Positions 24,283-33,696 of a DNA stretch of 64,000 nucleotides are shown here, in pieces. This DNA is from JANQOH01 sp965242575 (GTDB taxonomy: Bacteria; Pseudomonadota; Alphaproteobacteria; UBA7887). The translations under genes and the position numbers were made by a program. The stretch's first letter is position 1. Each line of letters starts with the position of its first letter. The notes under the pieces were generated by a model, which saw only the letters and a program-made list of their open reading frames with translations, made no database searches and was not told the DNA's origin. The stretch is from contig OZ251461.1 of assembly GCA_965242575.1 (NCBI GenBank), forward strand, positions 3,100,001-3,164,000, in the 5' to 3' direction.

Positions 24283-26916
24283 GTGACGCTGTCGCCGGCC
24301 GTTCCGTCCGGGCATTCGGTGACGGTGGACTGGTCGGACGCGGGCGGCGGGACGGCGTCGCCGGGAGCCGACTACACGGCGCTGGCCGGAGGGACGCTGA
24401 CCTTCGCCGCGGGCGAGACGAGCAAGACGATCACGGCGCCGGTGCAGGGAGACTCGGCGTTCGAACCCGACGAGACGGTGCGGGTGCAGATCGGCAATGC
24501 GGCGAGAACGCCGTCCGGGACGGTGCGCATCCGCAGCGGCGCGGTCGGCCCCGTCGCCACGTCCGCCATCGGCGTCGGGACGATAACGAACGACGACGCG
24601 CGTCCGCCTCCGCCGCCGTCGCGGTCGGCGCCCCCGCCGGCGGCGGCGGAGACGCTGGTCCTCTCCACGGCGGAGCTGGAGGTGGACACGGGCGCGGAGG
24701 GCGCGTCCTACACGGTGCGCCTGGACGGGGCTCCGACCGGGGCGGTGACGGTGGCGATCTCCAGCGACGACTCCGACGTGACGGCGGCGCCGGCGTCGTT
24801 GTCCTTCGACGCGGCGAACTGGAGCGCGCCGCAAACGGTGACGGTGACGGCGGCGGCGGACGACGACGATTACGCCGATACGGCGCGCCTCACGCATACC
24901 GCGAGCGGCGGCGGCCTGGACGACGAAACGAAGATCCTCGTGGCGCTGGTGTCGGAGCCCGGCGATACGCGGGTGCGCGCGCCCGCGGCGGGCGCGCCTG
25001 CGGCCTACATGGTGGGCGGGCATCGCGTCGAGGTCCGCGCCGAGGCGGGGGTTCCGCCCGGCGTCGAGATCGTCCCGCCGGCGACGCTGGCGGCGGACCT
25101 GTCGGTGACGCTGCGCCCGGTTTCGGACGAAGTGTCGCTGGCGCCCGGCGTCTTCGCCTTCGGCGCTGCTGCGGGGGCGCAAGTGGCGGTGGACGTCTCG
25201 GTTACGGGCGTTCCGGCGGCGGGTCTGGAACTGTGCCTGCCGGCGCCTGCGGCGCTGCGGGAAGCGTCGGGCGGGCGCGCGTTGACGCTGCTGCGCCATG
25301 ACGGGACCGCGTGGGTCGAGGTCGCGGGCGCGCGGCTGGACGCGGATGCGGAGCGGGTGTGCGCGGCGGGGATTACCGAGTTCTCCCCCTTCGCGGTGGG
25401 CTGGCGCGCGGCCGCGCCGGCGGTGGCCGACCGGTCGGACGCGCGGACGCGGCTTGCTGCGGTCAACCGGTCGATCCTGCCGGAAGTGTCGCGGGCGATG
25501 TGGGACGGCGCGGCGTCCGCCGTGGCGCGGCGTTTCGGCGACGGCGCGCCTGCGGGCTACGACGGCGGGGCGGACGCCGACGCCGCGGCGTGGGCTGCGG
25601 ACGCGCTGTCGTGGCTGGCGGGCCGGCTGGGCGCTCCGGGCGGCGCGTCTGCGGCCCGCGCGCGCGGGCCTGCGCTGTTCCACGACCCGCGGCCTTACGG
25701 CCCGCCCGAGGACTCCCCGGCGCCTCTCGGGGCGGGGTGGCGGGCGTTGCTTCCGGGTTCGGCGTTCGCGTTGGGCCTGTCGGGCGGCGCTGCGGGGGAC
25801 GGCCCCGACGCGGCGCTGTGGGGTTCGGGCGACCGGCGGTCGCTGTCTCTCGACGACGGCGCGCTGTCGTGGGAGGGGGAGGTTACGGCGTTGCACGCCG
25901 GGGCCGATGCGCGGACGGCGCCGGACGGTTCGGGCGGGCGCGTCCTCGGCGGCGTGTCGGCGTCGTGGTCTGAGAGCGATATCGACTACACCGATACGGG
26001 CGGCGGGGAGTCCGTCAAAGGCCGCCACGAGGCGCGGATGGCGAGCGTCCAGCCTTATGTGGGGTGGCTTGCGGGCGATGGGTCTCGGGCGTGGGCTGCG
26101 CTGTCGCACGGTCGCGGCGAGGTGGAGATCGCCGACGCCGCGGCCGGGTCCGCGGATTCGTCGGCGACGTTGACGGCTGCGGCCATCGGCGCGCGGACGC
26201 GTGCGCTGTCGCGTGGCGCTGCGGCGGTGGATGTGAAGGGGGAGGCGCAGGCGGCGCGTTTCGCGCTCGACAGCGGCGGGGATCTCATCGCAGGCATGTC
26301 GGCGCGGACGTTCCGGCTGCGGGTTGCGGCGGAGGGGCGCTACGTCATCGCGTTCGCGAACGGCGGTTCGTTGACTCCGTCGCTTGAGGCGGGGTTGCGG
26401 TGGGACGGCGGCGACGGCGCGACGGGCGCGGGCGTGGAGTTGGGCGGCGGCGCGGCGTGGTCGGCTCCGTCATCGCCGCTGACGCTGGAGGCGCGCGGTC
26501 GCGCGCTTCTGGCGCATGGCGGCGATGCGGAGGAATGGGGCGTCGGCGGCGCGCTGCGGGTTGCGCCGGGCTCCGGCGGCCTGGGCCTGTCCCTGGCGCT
26601 GTCTCCGTCGTGGGGCGCGGCCGATAGCGGCCTCGCGCGGCTGTGGAGCGCCGACGCAACGTCGCGCACGGATGCGTCGCAGAGGGCCGGGGGCCGCCTC
26701 GACGCCGAGGCGGGCTACGGGTTGCGCGCGTTGGGCGGCGTTGCGACGCCGCTGGCGGGTTTCGCGCTGTCCGGCGACCGCTCGCGCGAATGGCGCGTCG
26801 GCGGCCGCCTCGCCCTCGCCGAGGCGCTCGACCTGGCCCTCGCGACGTCGCTGCGCGAAACCCGGACCGGCGCCCCCGACCGCCGCATCGCCCTCGACTT
26901 CCGACTCCGCTGGTAG
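24283..26916 (+). CDS. Calx-beta domain / autotransporter-like barrel protein, 5' truncated
   Basis: From the GTG at 24283 the frame encodes 877 residues. It opens inside a Calx-beta domain (DYTVTLSPAVPSG, SPGADYTALAGGTLTFAAGE, EPDETVRVQI); a second beta-rich region follows a Pro-rich linker. The C-terminal third looks like an autotransporter barrel, with repeated amphipathic strands and a final aromatic (DFRLRW). There is no signal peptide. The Calx-beta domain actually begins upstream (EGDSGTTNL) in a stretch with no start codon, bounded by TGA at 24202-24204. An outer-membrane protein without an export signal cannot reach its site, so this is probably a 5'-deleted remnant, or its true start is elsewhere. 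Confidence 0.6.
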   Translation: MTLSPAVPSGHSVTVDWSDAGGGTASPGADYTALAGGTLTFAAGETSKTITAPVQGDSAFEPDETVRVQIGNAARTPSGTVRIRSGAVGPVATSAIGVGTITNDDARPPPPPSRSAPPPAAAETLVLSTAELEVDTGAEGASYTVRLDGAPTGAVTVAISSDDSDVTAAPASLSFDAANWSAPQTVTVTAAADDDDYADTARLTHTASGGGLDDETKILVALVSEPGDTRVRAPAAGAPAAYMVGGHRVEVRAEAGVPPGVEIVPPATLAADLSVTLRPVSDEVSLAPGVFAFGAAAGAQVAVDVSVTGVPAAGLELCLPAPAALREASGGRALTLLRHDGTAWVEVAGARLDADAERVCAAGITEFSPFAVGWRAAAPAVADRSDARTRLAAVNRSILPEVSRAMWDGAASAVARRFGDGAPAGYDGGADADAAAWAADALSWLAGRLGAPGGASAARARGPALFHDPRPYGPPEDSPAPLGAGWRALLPGSAFALGLSGGAAGDGPDAALWGSGDRRSLSLDDGALSWEGEVTALHAGADARTAPDGSGGRVLGGVSASWSESDIDYTDTGGGESVKGRHEARMASVQPYVGWLAGDGSRAWAALSHGRGEVEIADAAAGSADSSATLTAAAIGARTRALSRGAAAVDVKGEAQAARFALDSGGDLIAGMSARTFRLRVAAEGRYVIAFANGGSLTPSLEAGLRWDGGDGATGAGVELGGGAAWSAPSSPLTLEARGRALLAHGGDAEEWGVGGALRVAPGSGGLGLSLALSPSWGAADSGLARLWSADATSRTDASQRAGGRLDAEAGYGLRALGGVATPLAGFALSGDRSREWRVGGRLALAEALDLALATSLRETRTGAPDRRIALDFRLRW

Positions 26917-26918
26917 CG

Positions 26919-26949
26919 CCCGGGACCGCCGGCGTCTCGCCGGCATGCG
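26919..26949. repeat. Copy of the interspersed palindromic repeat
   Basis: Contains GCCGGCG TCT CGCCGGC (26928-26944), a 7-bp inverted repeat with a three-base loop, preceded by CCGGGACC. The same core recurs near 38.4, 39.65, 54.5 kb and, as GCGGGCG TCC CGCCCGC, near 37.33 and 54.69 kb. It lies just after the autotransporter-like ORF. Confidence 0.75.
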
Positions 26950-27031
26950 TTTGCGCCGCGCCGTCTATCCGGGATATCCTCGTCGCGGCCGACACGCTCG
27001 GACGCGTCCTGCGACAGCCCGGAAAACCCGC

Positions 27032-27409
27032 ATGTCCGAATTCGAGATCGCCAGCCTCGACTACCGGACCGCCACGCTCGCCGCCCGCTACGCGGCCAAT
27101 TGGATCGCCGGCGCAAGCGTTTTCATCGCCGTCCTGCAAACAGGCATCGTCGCATGGGGCATCCGTGAAATGGTCCGCGCCAACCGCGACCGCGCCAGGC
27201 AGGCCGAAGCCCAGGCCCGCGCCGCCGACCAGCGTCATGTCGAGAACATGCGCCGCCTCGACGAGCAAAGTCGCCGCTTCGACGCGCTTATCGAGGGACA
27301 GGCCGAACAGCGCCGCGCCAGCGACGCGCAAACCCGCGCGCTCATGGAGCTGGTCGAACGCACCGCCTTGAACGCGCCGCCCGCATCCACGCCGGAAATC
27401 GGCCCGTAA
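27032..27409 (+). CDS. Small single-pass membrane protein with long coiled coil
   Basis: A 125-residue protein: a short N-terminal part, one membrane helix (ANWIAGASVFIAVLQTGIVAWG), then a long charged helix rich in Arg, Ala, Glu and Gln (RDRARQAEAQARAADQRH and onward) that should form a coiled coil. No catalytic residues are recognisable. Architecturally it is like the proteins at 4320 and 42990. It stands alone between a repeat copy and tRNA-Met. Function unknown. Confidence 0.55.
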   Translation: MSEFEIASLDYRTATLAARYAANWIAGASVFIAVLQTGIVAWGIREMVRANRDRARQAEAQARAADQRHVENMRRLDEQSRRFDALIEGQAEQRRASDAQTRALMELVERTALNAPPASTPEIGP

Positions 27410-27504
27410 TGGCCGTTTCCCCGCGCCGGCGCCGCACGACGCGGCTTCGCGGGCGCGGCTCGCCGGAGCCCTCGCCGGGGCTTGGGAGTTTCGAGGGAAG
27501 GGGG

Positions 27505-27580
27505 TGGTAGCGGAGGAGGGACTCGAACCCCCGACACAGGGATTATGATTCCCCTGCTCTACCGACTGAGCTACTCCGCC
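27505..27580 (-). tRNA. tRNA-Met (CAT), elongator type
   Basis: Read on the minus strand, the acceptor arm starts GGCGGAG and pairs with CTCCGCT, with discriminator A and an encoded CCA (27505-27507). The anticodon stem GGGGA/TCCCT encloses the loop ATCATAA with anticodon CAT. The T arm holds GGGTTCGAGTCCC. The acceptor starts with a G-U pair and not the mismatch typical of initiator tRNA, so this is the elongator. Length is 76 bases. Confidence 0.95.
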
Positions 27581-27636
27581 GCGGCGCGCCTCCCTTAGCC
27601 GGCGCGGGCGGCGGAGTCAACCTCGTCCGTCCCGGA

Positions 27637-30633
27637 TCAGCCGCCCGAAGACGCGGCGCCGGGTATGAATTTGCGCAGGATCCCCGGCAGGACCATCGCC
27701 AGCGGGTTCACCGAAATCGCCGGATCCTCCCGGTCGCCCGACACGCTGTAGGGGGCGGCGAAGACGCCTTCGTTGTCGCCCCCCGTCAGCAGGTCGCCCA
27801 CCAGCGGGACCGCGCCGACGACGGCGTTGACGCCGTAGAACGGGACGACGTTGCCCGAGACGTCGACCGTGTCGCGGCGGAAATCGATGGCGCCGTCCGC
27901 CGTCACGCCCAGCGACACGCCCGACGCCACCGCCCCGTCGAGGGTCAGCACGCCGCCGCGGTATTCGTAGGGCGCGCGGAGCGAATCGAACGCCAGCCCG
28001 TCGCCGCCGAGGGCCTCCAGCGCGCCGGTGATGCTGATCAGGTTCAGAAGCTGGGCCAGCACCGGCGCGTCGACCATGCGGAAGCCGCTCACCAGGAGCT
28101 CCCCGCGCGACGCCTCGGGATCGCCGTCGACGCCGAGCTCGGCGTCCATGGCCAGGGTCCCGCCGACCATGTTCGGGGTCAGGCCGAGCGCGTCGAACAC
28201 CCGCCCCGCGTCCTCGGCGGACGCCGTCAGCTTGCGCGGGCCGCCGTCGGAGCCTTCGCGCAGCCGCAGCGAGAGCGGCGCGCCGCCCGGCAGCAGCCCG
28301 TCGACGGCCGCGCGCTTCAGGACGCGCCCGTCATGGGAGGCATGCACCGTCGCGTCGGCGAGCGACAGCGAGTCGTCGAGCGCGAGCTCCGAAACCTTGG
28401 CCGACAGCACGAAGGGCGGCGGCGGGTCCGCGCCGTCGCCGCGCACCGCGGCGCGCAGGTCGAGGCTCGCGCCGTCCAGCAGCGCCGTCGCCGCGCCGTT
28501 CCCCGTCCGCACGACGCCGGAGACGTCGGTGCGCCCGGCCCGCAGGCGCTCCAGCCGCGCCGTCCAGCCGCCATCGCCGGTGGGCGCCGCCGACCCGGCG
28601 GCGGCGAGGCCGTCGGCGGCGATCTCGAAACGGGCGACCTCGCCGATGCTCCCGTCGTCGTCGAGGACGAGGGTCGCGCGGGCGGCGGCGGGCGCGCCGG
28701 GCGGCTTCTCCCAATGCAGGGCCGGCAGCGACACCGCCGCCGCCGCCGCGTCGAGCGCGACGGCCGCCGCCATCGGCCCGCCGCCGGACGCCGACGCGTC
28801 CAGCTCCACGGCGACCGGCCCGGAGAGCCAGTCGAACCCGAGCCCGAAGCGGTCGCGCGCCGCCGCGTCGAGGATCGTCGCAACCGCGATCCGGCGCTTC
28901 CTGTCCGGCCCGAAACCCTCGCGCCAGAGCAGGGTTCCCGGGACGCCGTCCAGCGCCGCATCGCCGGCGAGTTCGAAGCCGTCCTTGCCCACCGTGAGCG
29001 TCCCGGAGCCGTCGTGGATGCGATGGAGGCGGTCGCCGGCGAGCGCCATCGCCGCGTCCTCGAGCCGCGCCGCGACCGAAACGGCGACCGCCTCCAGGCC
29101 GGCCTCCTCCGCCAGCGGCAGCCGCACCGTCAATTCGCCCCGCATCGCGCCGGACATGCGCGCGGGGTCGAGCCCCAGCGGCGAGACCAGTTGCAGCGGC
29201 GGGCGGTCCAGAACCGCCAGGGTTTCGCCGACCTCGCCGGAGAACTCCGCCGCGATGCGCGCATAGCCCTCGCCGCCCGGCGCGTCGCGGATCTCGACGG
29301 CGCCGCCCAAGATCTCCAGCGGCCCCGACCGCCCGCCATCGACCTCGAGCGTGAACAGCTCGGCGTCGAACTCTCCCGCCGCCGCGACTCCGTCCACCGC
29401 CGGCAGGTCGTCGTGGTAGCGGACGCCCGCGCCGGTTATCGCGACCCGCCCCGCCACCCGGTCGGCGGGCAGGTAGGGGAGCTCCCATTCCTCGCCGGCC
29501 ACCGAGACGCGCAGCGCGAATTCGTCCAGCATCCCGCCGCTCATGTGCTCCATGACCCAGACGCGCGCGTTGGGCGCCGCGGCGGGCGGCCAGTAGGCGC
29601 CCAGTTCGCCCACCGGCAGCGCGCGCGCGACGAGATCGAGCGCGACGTCCGGTTTCGTCCAGTCGCCGCCGAACGCGCCCTCCAGGGCGAGGGCGGGGCC
29701 GCCGAAATCGATCTCCAGCGCGTCGAACGCCACCCGGCGGAAACCGTCCTCCACGCGGCCCGCCGCGCGCGCCCCGGCCATGGCGAAGCGGGTTCCCGGC
29801 GCGTAGGGCGGGGGCGCCGCGAATTCGCCCGCCCCGGCCGTCACGTCGAACGCGAGCGCGCCGGCGCCGCCGTCCGCCCCGCGCGCGAAGGCGATCTCGC
29901 CGCTCAACGGCGCGTCGAACTGCGCGGCGGCCGCGAGTTCGGGCGCCAGCCCGGCCAGCCGCGCCGGAGTCAGGTCCACGAAGGACGCGGCCACGCGCGC
30001 CGATCCGTCGCCCGCGTCATGGCGCCCGGCCACGTCGATCGCCAGGGTTTCGCCCTCCAGTTCCGTCGACAGCCGGGCGTTCGCGTGCAGCACATTAGAT
30101 TCCCGCCGCAACGTCATGTAGGGTATGGTAAAAACGCGCTCGCCTCCGGCGCCGTCCTCCAGCACGACCGTCGCGTGCGTAACGTCGACGGCGCGGAGGC
30201 GGGCGCCGAAGCCGGATCCGCCGGGCGCCTCGGCCAGCGCCGTCCGCAACCCGCCGCCGCGCACGCTCGCCACCGGCGCGGCCAGCGCGATGCGCCGCGG
30301 CGCGACTTCTCCCCGCGCCAGCGCGAGGGCGCTCAACGACACCGCCGCTTCGGGGGCGCGCAGCGCCAGGGCGCCGTCGGCGCGCGCTGCGCGGACGTCG
30401 AAAGCGCGGATCCCGACCGCGAATCCCGCCCCGGCGGATATGGCCAGATCGCCGAGCGACACCCGGTACTCGGGCCATTCCTCGGCGATCGCGCGCTCGA
30501 TGCGCGGTATCAGCGGCGCGAGCGGAACTGGCCCCCGCGCCAGCGTCCACGCGCCGGCGCCGAGCAACAGCGCCGCCAGGCCGACTCCGGCGCCGGCGAG
30601 ACCGAGGAAAACCCTGACGTACGCCGCAATCAT
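27637..30633 (-). CDS. Large AsmA-like / YhdP-type envelope protein (DUF3971)
   Basis: A 998-residue protein with one N-terminal membrane anchor (VGLAALLLGAGAWTLA) and a very long beta-rich periplasmic body. The C-terminal segment FRMVDAPVLAQLLNLISITGALEALGGDGLAF, followed by a GAIDFRRDTVDVSGNVVPFYGVN-type ending, is characteristic of the AsmA-like C-terminal domain of YhdP homologues. These proteins form long grooves thought to carry phospholipids to the outer membrane. The ending VLPGILRKFIPG is also typical. It is divergent from glnE, with about 100 bases between the starts. Confidence 0.85.
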   Translation of the reverse strand: MIAAYVRVFLGLAGAGVGLAALLLGAGAWTLARGPVPLAPLIPRIERAIAEEWPEYRVSLGDLAISAGAGFAVGIRAFDVRAARADGALALRAPEAAVSLSALALARGEVAPRRIALAAPVASVRGGGLRTALAEAPGGSGFGARLRAVDVTHATVVLEDGAGGERVFTIPYMTLRRESNVLHANARLSTELEGETLAIDVAGRHDAGDGSARVAASFVDLTPARLAGLAPELAAAAQFDAPLSGEIAFARGADGGAGALAFDVTAGAGEFAAPPPYAPGTRFAMAGARAAGRVEDGFRRVAFDALEIDFGGPALALEGAFGGDWTKPDVALDLVARALPVGELGAYWPPAAAPNARVWVMEHMSGGMLDEFALRVSVAGEEWELPYLPADRVAGRVAITGAGVRYHDDLPAVDGVAAAGEFDAELFTLEVDGGRSGPLEILGGAVEIRDAPGGEGYARIAAEFSGEVGETLAVLDRPPLQLVSPLGLDPARMSGAMRGELTVRLPLAEEAGLEAVAVSVAARLEDAAMALAGDRLHRIHDGSGTLTVGKDGFELAGDAALDGVPGTLLWREGFGPDRKRRIAVATILDAAARDRFGLGFDWLSGPVAVELDASASGGGPMAAAVALDAAAAAVSLPALHWEKPPGAPAAARATLVLDDDGSIGEVARFEIAADGLAAAGSAAPTGDGGWTARLERLRAGRTDVSGVVRTGNGAATALLDGASLDLRAAVRGDGADPPPPFVLSAKVSELALDDSLSLADATVHASHDGRVLKRAAVDGLLPGGAPLSLRLREGSDGGPRKLTASAEDAGRVFDALGLTPNMVGGTLAMDAELGVDGDPEASRGELLVSGFRMVDAPVLAQLLNLISITGALEALGGDGLAFDSLRAPYEYRGGVLTLDGAVASGVSLGVTADGAIDFRRDTVDVSGNVVPFYGVNAVVGAVPLVGDLLTGGDNEGVFAAPYSVSGDREDPAISVNPLAMVLPGILRKFIPGAASSGG

Positions 30634-30688
30634 CGCCGACCGGTTTCGCCCTTCGCCGCCATGACTCTGGTTCCCGGCGGGCGGTTTC

Positions 30689-30694
30689 TATACT
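30689..30694 (+). promoter_or_regulatory. Candidate -10 box of glnE
   Basis: TATACT, 39 bases before the GTG at 30733. The -35 region is weak. Its position argues against the upstream in-frame ATG at 30661 being the real start of glnE. Confidence 0.35.
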
Positions 30695-30732
30695 GTGCCG
30701 GCGATTCGCGCCGCGTCGTCCGGTGGAGGCCC

Positions 30733-33696
30733 GTGTCCCCGGAGCGTCCCTTTACCATTTCGGTCCCCCCCCTGGCCAGCGATCCCGCCGCCGCCGAACG
30801 CGGCCGCGCCCGCTGGCGCGCGGCCGCCGGGGCGCGGCGGCGCGAGACCGATTCGGAGCGCGCGCTGCTCGACGCCCTGTTCGGCAACGCGCCGTTCCTC
30901 GCCCAATGCGCGGCGCGGCGGCCGGAGGTCCTGGCGGCGTTCCTCGACGAGGGCGCCGACGCCGCGTTCGCGCGCGTCCGCCGCGAGCTCGACTCCGCCA
31001 TGGCCGCCGCGCCGGACGGCCCCGACCCCGACGCCGATGCGGCGCGGGCGCTGCGCCGCGCCCGGCTGGGAGCGGCGCTGGTCATCGGCGCGGCGGATGT
31101 CGGCGGCGCGTGGGACATCCGCCGGTCCGCCGCCGCGCTGAGCGAATTCGCCGCCGCCGCCATCGGACGCGCGGTGGACTACCTGCTGCTCCGGGCGCGC
31201 GAACGGGGGGAGCTGGCGCCGCCCGACCCGGCGCGTCCGGGGGAGAGGTCCGGGCTGGTCGTGCTGGCGATGGGCAAGCTCGGCGGCGGCGACCTCAACT
31301 ATTCCAGCGACGTCGACCTGATCGTCCTCTACGACGCCGACACGGCGCCGCTGGCGGGCCGCATGCCGGCCCGGGACGTATTCGTGAAACTCACCCGGCG
31401 CCTGGGCCGCCTGCTGGAGGAGCGGACCGGCGACGGCTACGCGTTCCGCGTCGATTTCCGCCTTCGGCCCGACCCGTCGGCGACTCCGCTCGCCGTCTCG
31501 GTCGCGGCGGCGGAGGGCTATTACGCCAGCCTGGGGCAGAATTGGGAGCGCGCCGCGATGATCAAGGCGCGCCCGGTCGCCGGCGACTTCGCCGCGGCGG
31601 AGGCGTTCCTGCGCGCCATCCGCCCGTTCGTCTGGCGCCGGCATCTCGATTTCGCCGCCATCCGCGACGTGCAGGCGCTCAAGCGGCAGATCCGCCGCCA
31701 CCGCGGCGGCGGCGAGATCGCCGTCGCCGGCCACGACCTCAAGGTCGGCCGCGGCGGCGTCCGCGACATCGAGTTCTTCGTCCAGACCCAGCAACTGATC
31801 TGGGGCGGGCGCGACCCGTCGCTGCGCGCGCGGAGCACCGAGGCCGCGCTGGACGCGCTCGCCGCGGCCGACCGCGTCGACGCGGCGGAGGCGCGGGACC
31901 TCGTGGAGTGTTACTGGCGCCTGCGGCGCGTCGAGCACCGCATCCAGATGGCGGAGGACCGCCAGACCCACAGCCTGCCCGCCGGCGCGGACGAATTCGC
32001 GCGCCTGGCGGCGTTTCTCGGCTATCCCGGCGCCGAGGCGTTCGCCGGCGAGCTGCGCCGGACCTTCGCGCGCGTGTCCGCGATCTGCGACCGCCTGTTC
32101 GCGGACGCCGCGCCGCTCGGCGCGCGGCTGCCGGAGGGCGGCAACCTGGCGTTCACCGGCGCCGACCCGGACCCGGAGACTCGCGCCGCGCTCGAGCGCA
32201 TGGGGTTCCGCGCGCCGGACACGGTGGCGGACGCGATTCGCGCCTGGCACCGCGGGCGGTCGCCGGCGACGCGCTCCGCCCGCGCGCGCGAATTGCTGAC
32301 GGAGCTGGCGCCGCGCCTGCTGGAGGCGCTCACCGGCGCCGCCGACCCGGACCAGGCTTTCGTCCGGTTCGACGCCTTCCTGCGCCGCCTCCCGGCCGGC
32401 GTGCAGCTGTTCTCGCTGTTTCTCGCCCAGCCGGCGCTGCTGGAGCTGGTCGCCGAGATCGTCGGCGGCGCGCCGCGCGTCGCGAACTACCTCGCCGACC
32501 ATCCCGGCGTGCTCGACGCGGTGCTGTCCCAGGGGTTCTTCGACGACCTCCCCGACCGCGCGGGCTACCGCGCCGGCCTCGCCGCGGCGCTCGCCGCCGC
32601 CGAGGACTTCCAGGACCGGCTGGAGATCGCCCGCCGCTGGGCCGCCGACGAGAAGTTCCGCGTGAGCGTCCGGCAATTGCGCGGCGCGCGCGGCGCCGGC
32701 GCGGCGGGGCGGGCGCTGAGCGACATCGCCGACGCCGTCGTCGCGGCGATGCTCGAGGCGGCGGGCGGCGAGTTCGCCGTCCGCCACGGCCGCTTCGCAA
32801 ACGGCGGCCTCGCCGTGCTCGGCTTCGGCAAGCTCGGCGGCCGGACGATGTCGCGCGGCTCCGACCTCGACCTGGTCTTCGTTTACGAGAACCCGGGGCC
32901 GGGCGCGGCGTCGGACGGCCGCCGGGCGTTGAGCGCGCCGGCCTATTACGCCCGCCTCGGCCAGCGCCTGATCACCGCGCTGACGGCGCGCACCGGCGCC
33001 GGGCGCCTGTTCGACGTCGACATGCGGCTGCGCCCCGAAGGCGACAACGGGCCGCTCGCCGTCGATTGCGCCGCGCTGGAGCGCTACTACCGCGAATCGG
33101 CGTGGACGTGGGAGCTCATGGCGTTGACCCGGGCGCGAGTCGTATGCGGGCCGCCGGAGCTGCGCGCGCGCCTCGAGGCGCTGCGGGAGGACGTCCTGAC
33201 GGCGCCGCGCGACCCGGCGCGGCTGGCGCGCGACGCGGTCGACATGCGCCGGCGCATCGCCGCCGAGCACGGGACCCGCGACCCGCTGGCGCTCAAATAC
33301 GTTCCGGGCGGCCTGGTCGACGTCGAGTTCGCCGCCCAGGTCCTGGCGCTGCGCGCCGCCCCCCGCGACCGCTCGGTCCTCCGGACCGGGACGCGCGAGG
33401 CGCTGGCGGCGGCGCGCGCGGCGGGGGCGCTGGCGGCGGAGGACGCGGACGCGCTGATCGCGGCGGCGGATCTGTATTACAATCTCCAGGCCGTGCTGAG
33501 GCTCTGCCTCGACGGCCCCTTCGCCGAATCGTCGGCGCCCGGCGGCCTGACGCGCATCCTCGCGCGCGCCGGCGAGGCGCCCGACTTCGCGGCCCTGAAA
33601 GCGAAACTGGAGCGGACCCAGGACCGCGTGCGCGGCCTCTTCGAAACGCTGGTCGCGTCCGCCGCCGCCGACCTCGAAGGAGATTCCCGACCATGA
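30733..33696 (+). CDS. glnE: Glutamine synthetase adenylyltransferase / deadenylyltransferase
   Basis: A 987-residue bifunctional enzyme that switches glutamine synthetase off by adenylylation and on by deadenylylation, in response to PII and glutamine. It has two nucleotidyltransferase domains, each with the metal-binding signature: LNYSSDVDLIVLY near residue 190 and MSRGSDLDLVFVY near residue 708. Each is followed by a GlnD-type helical domain (VGRGGVRDIEFFVQ; VPGGLVDVEFAAQ). The GTG at 30733 is chosen because a -10-like TATACT lies just upstream and GGAGG precedes it, although the spacing is short. The stop overlaps bcp as ATGA, a pairing typical of alphaproteobacteria. Confidence 0.95.
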   Translation: MSPERPFTISVPPLASDPAAAERGRARWRAAAGARRRETDSERALLDALFGNAPFLAQCAARRPEVLAAFLDEGADAAFARVRRELDSAMAAAPDGPDPDADAARALRRARLGAALVIGAADVGGAWDIRRSAAALSEFAAAAIGRAVDYLLLRARERGELAPPDPARPGERSGLVVLAMGKLGGGDLNYSSDVDLIVLYDADTAPLAGRMPARDVFVKLTRRLGRLLEERTGDGYAFRVDFRLRPDPSATPLAVSVAAAEGYYASLGQNWERAAMIKARPVAGDFAAAEAFLRAIRPFVWRRHLDFAAIRDVQALKRQIRRHRGGGEIAVAGHDLKVGRGGVRDIEFFVQTQQLIWGGRDPSLRARSTEAALDALAAADRVDAAEARDLVECYWRLRRVEHRIQMAEDRQTHSLPAGADEFARLAAFLGYPGAEAFAGELRRTFARVSAICDRLFADAAPLGARLPEGGNLAFTGADPDPETRAALERMGFRAPDTVADAIRAWHRGRSPATRSARARELLTELAPRLLEALTGAADPDQAFVRFDAFLRRLPAGVQLFSLFLAQPALLELVAEIVGGAPRVANYLADHPGVLDAVLSQGFFDDLPDRAGYRAGLAAALAAAEDFQDRLEIARRWAADEKFRVSVRQLRGARGAGAAGRALSDIADAVVAAMLEAAGGEFAVRHGRFANGGLAVLGFGKLGGRTMSRGSDLDLVFVYENPGPGAASDGRRALSAPAYYARLGQRLITALTARTGAGRLFDVDMRLRPEGDNGPLAVDCAALERYYRESAWTWELMALTRARVVCGPPELRARLEALREDVLTAPRDPARLARDAVDMRRRIAAEHGTRDPLALKYVPGGLVDVEFAAQVLALRAAPRDRSVLRTGTREALAAARAAGALAAEDADALIAAADLYYNLQAVLRLCLDGPFAESSAPGGLTRILARAGEAPDFAALKAKLERTQDRVRGLFETLVASAAADLEGDSRP

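Noticed and set aside
30661..30732. ATG at 30661 as the start of glnE
   Set aside because: A -10-like TATACT lies downstream of it and the extra residues show no similarity to GlnE; the GTG at 30733 fits better.
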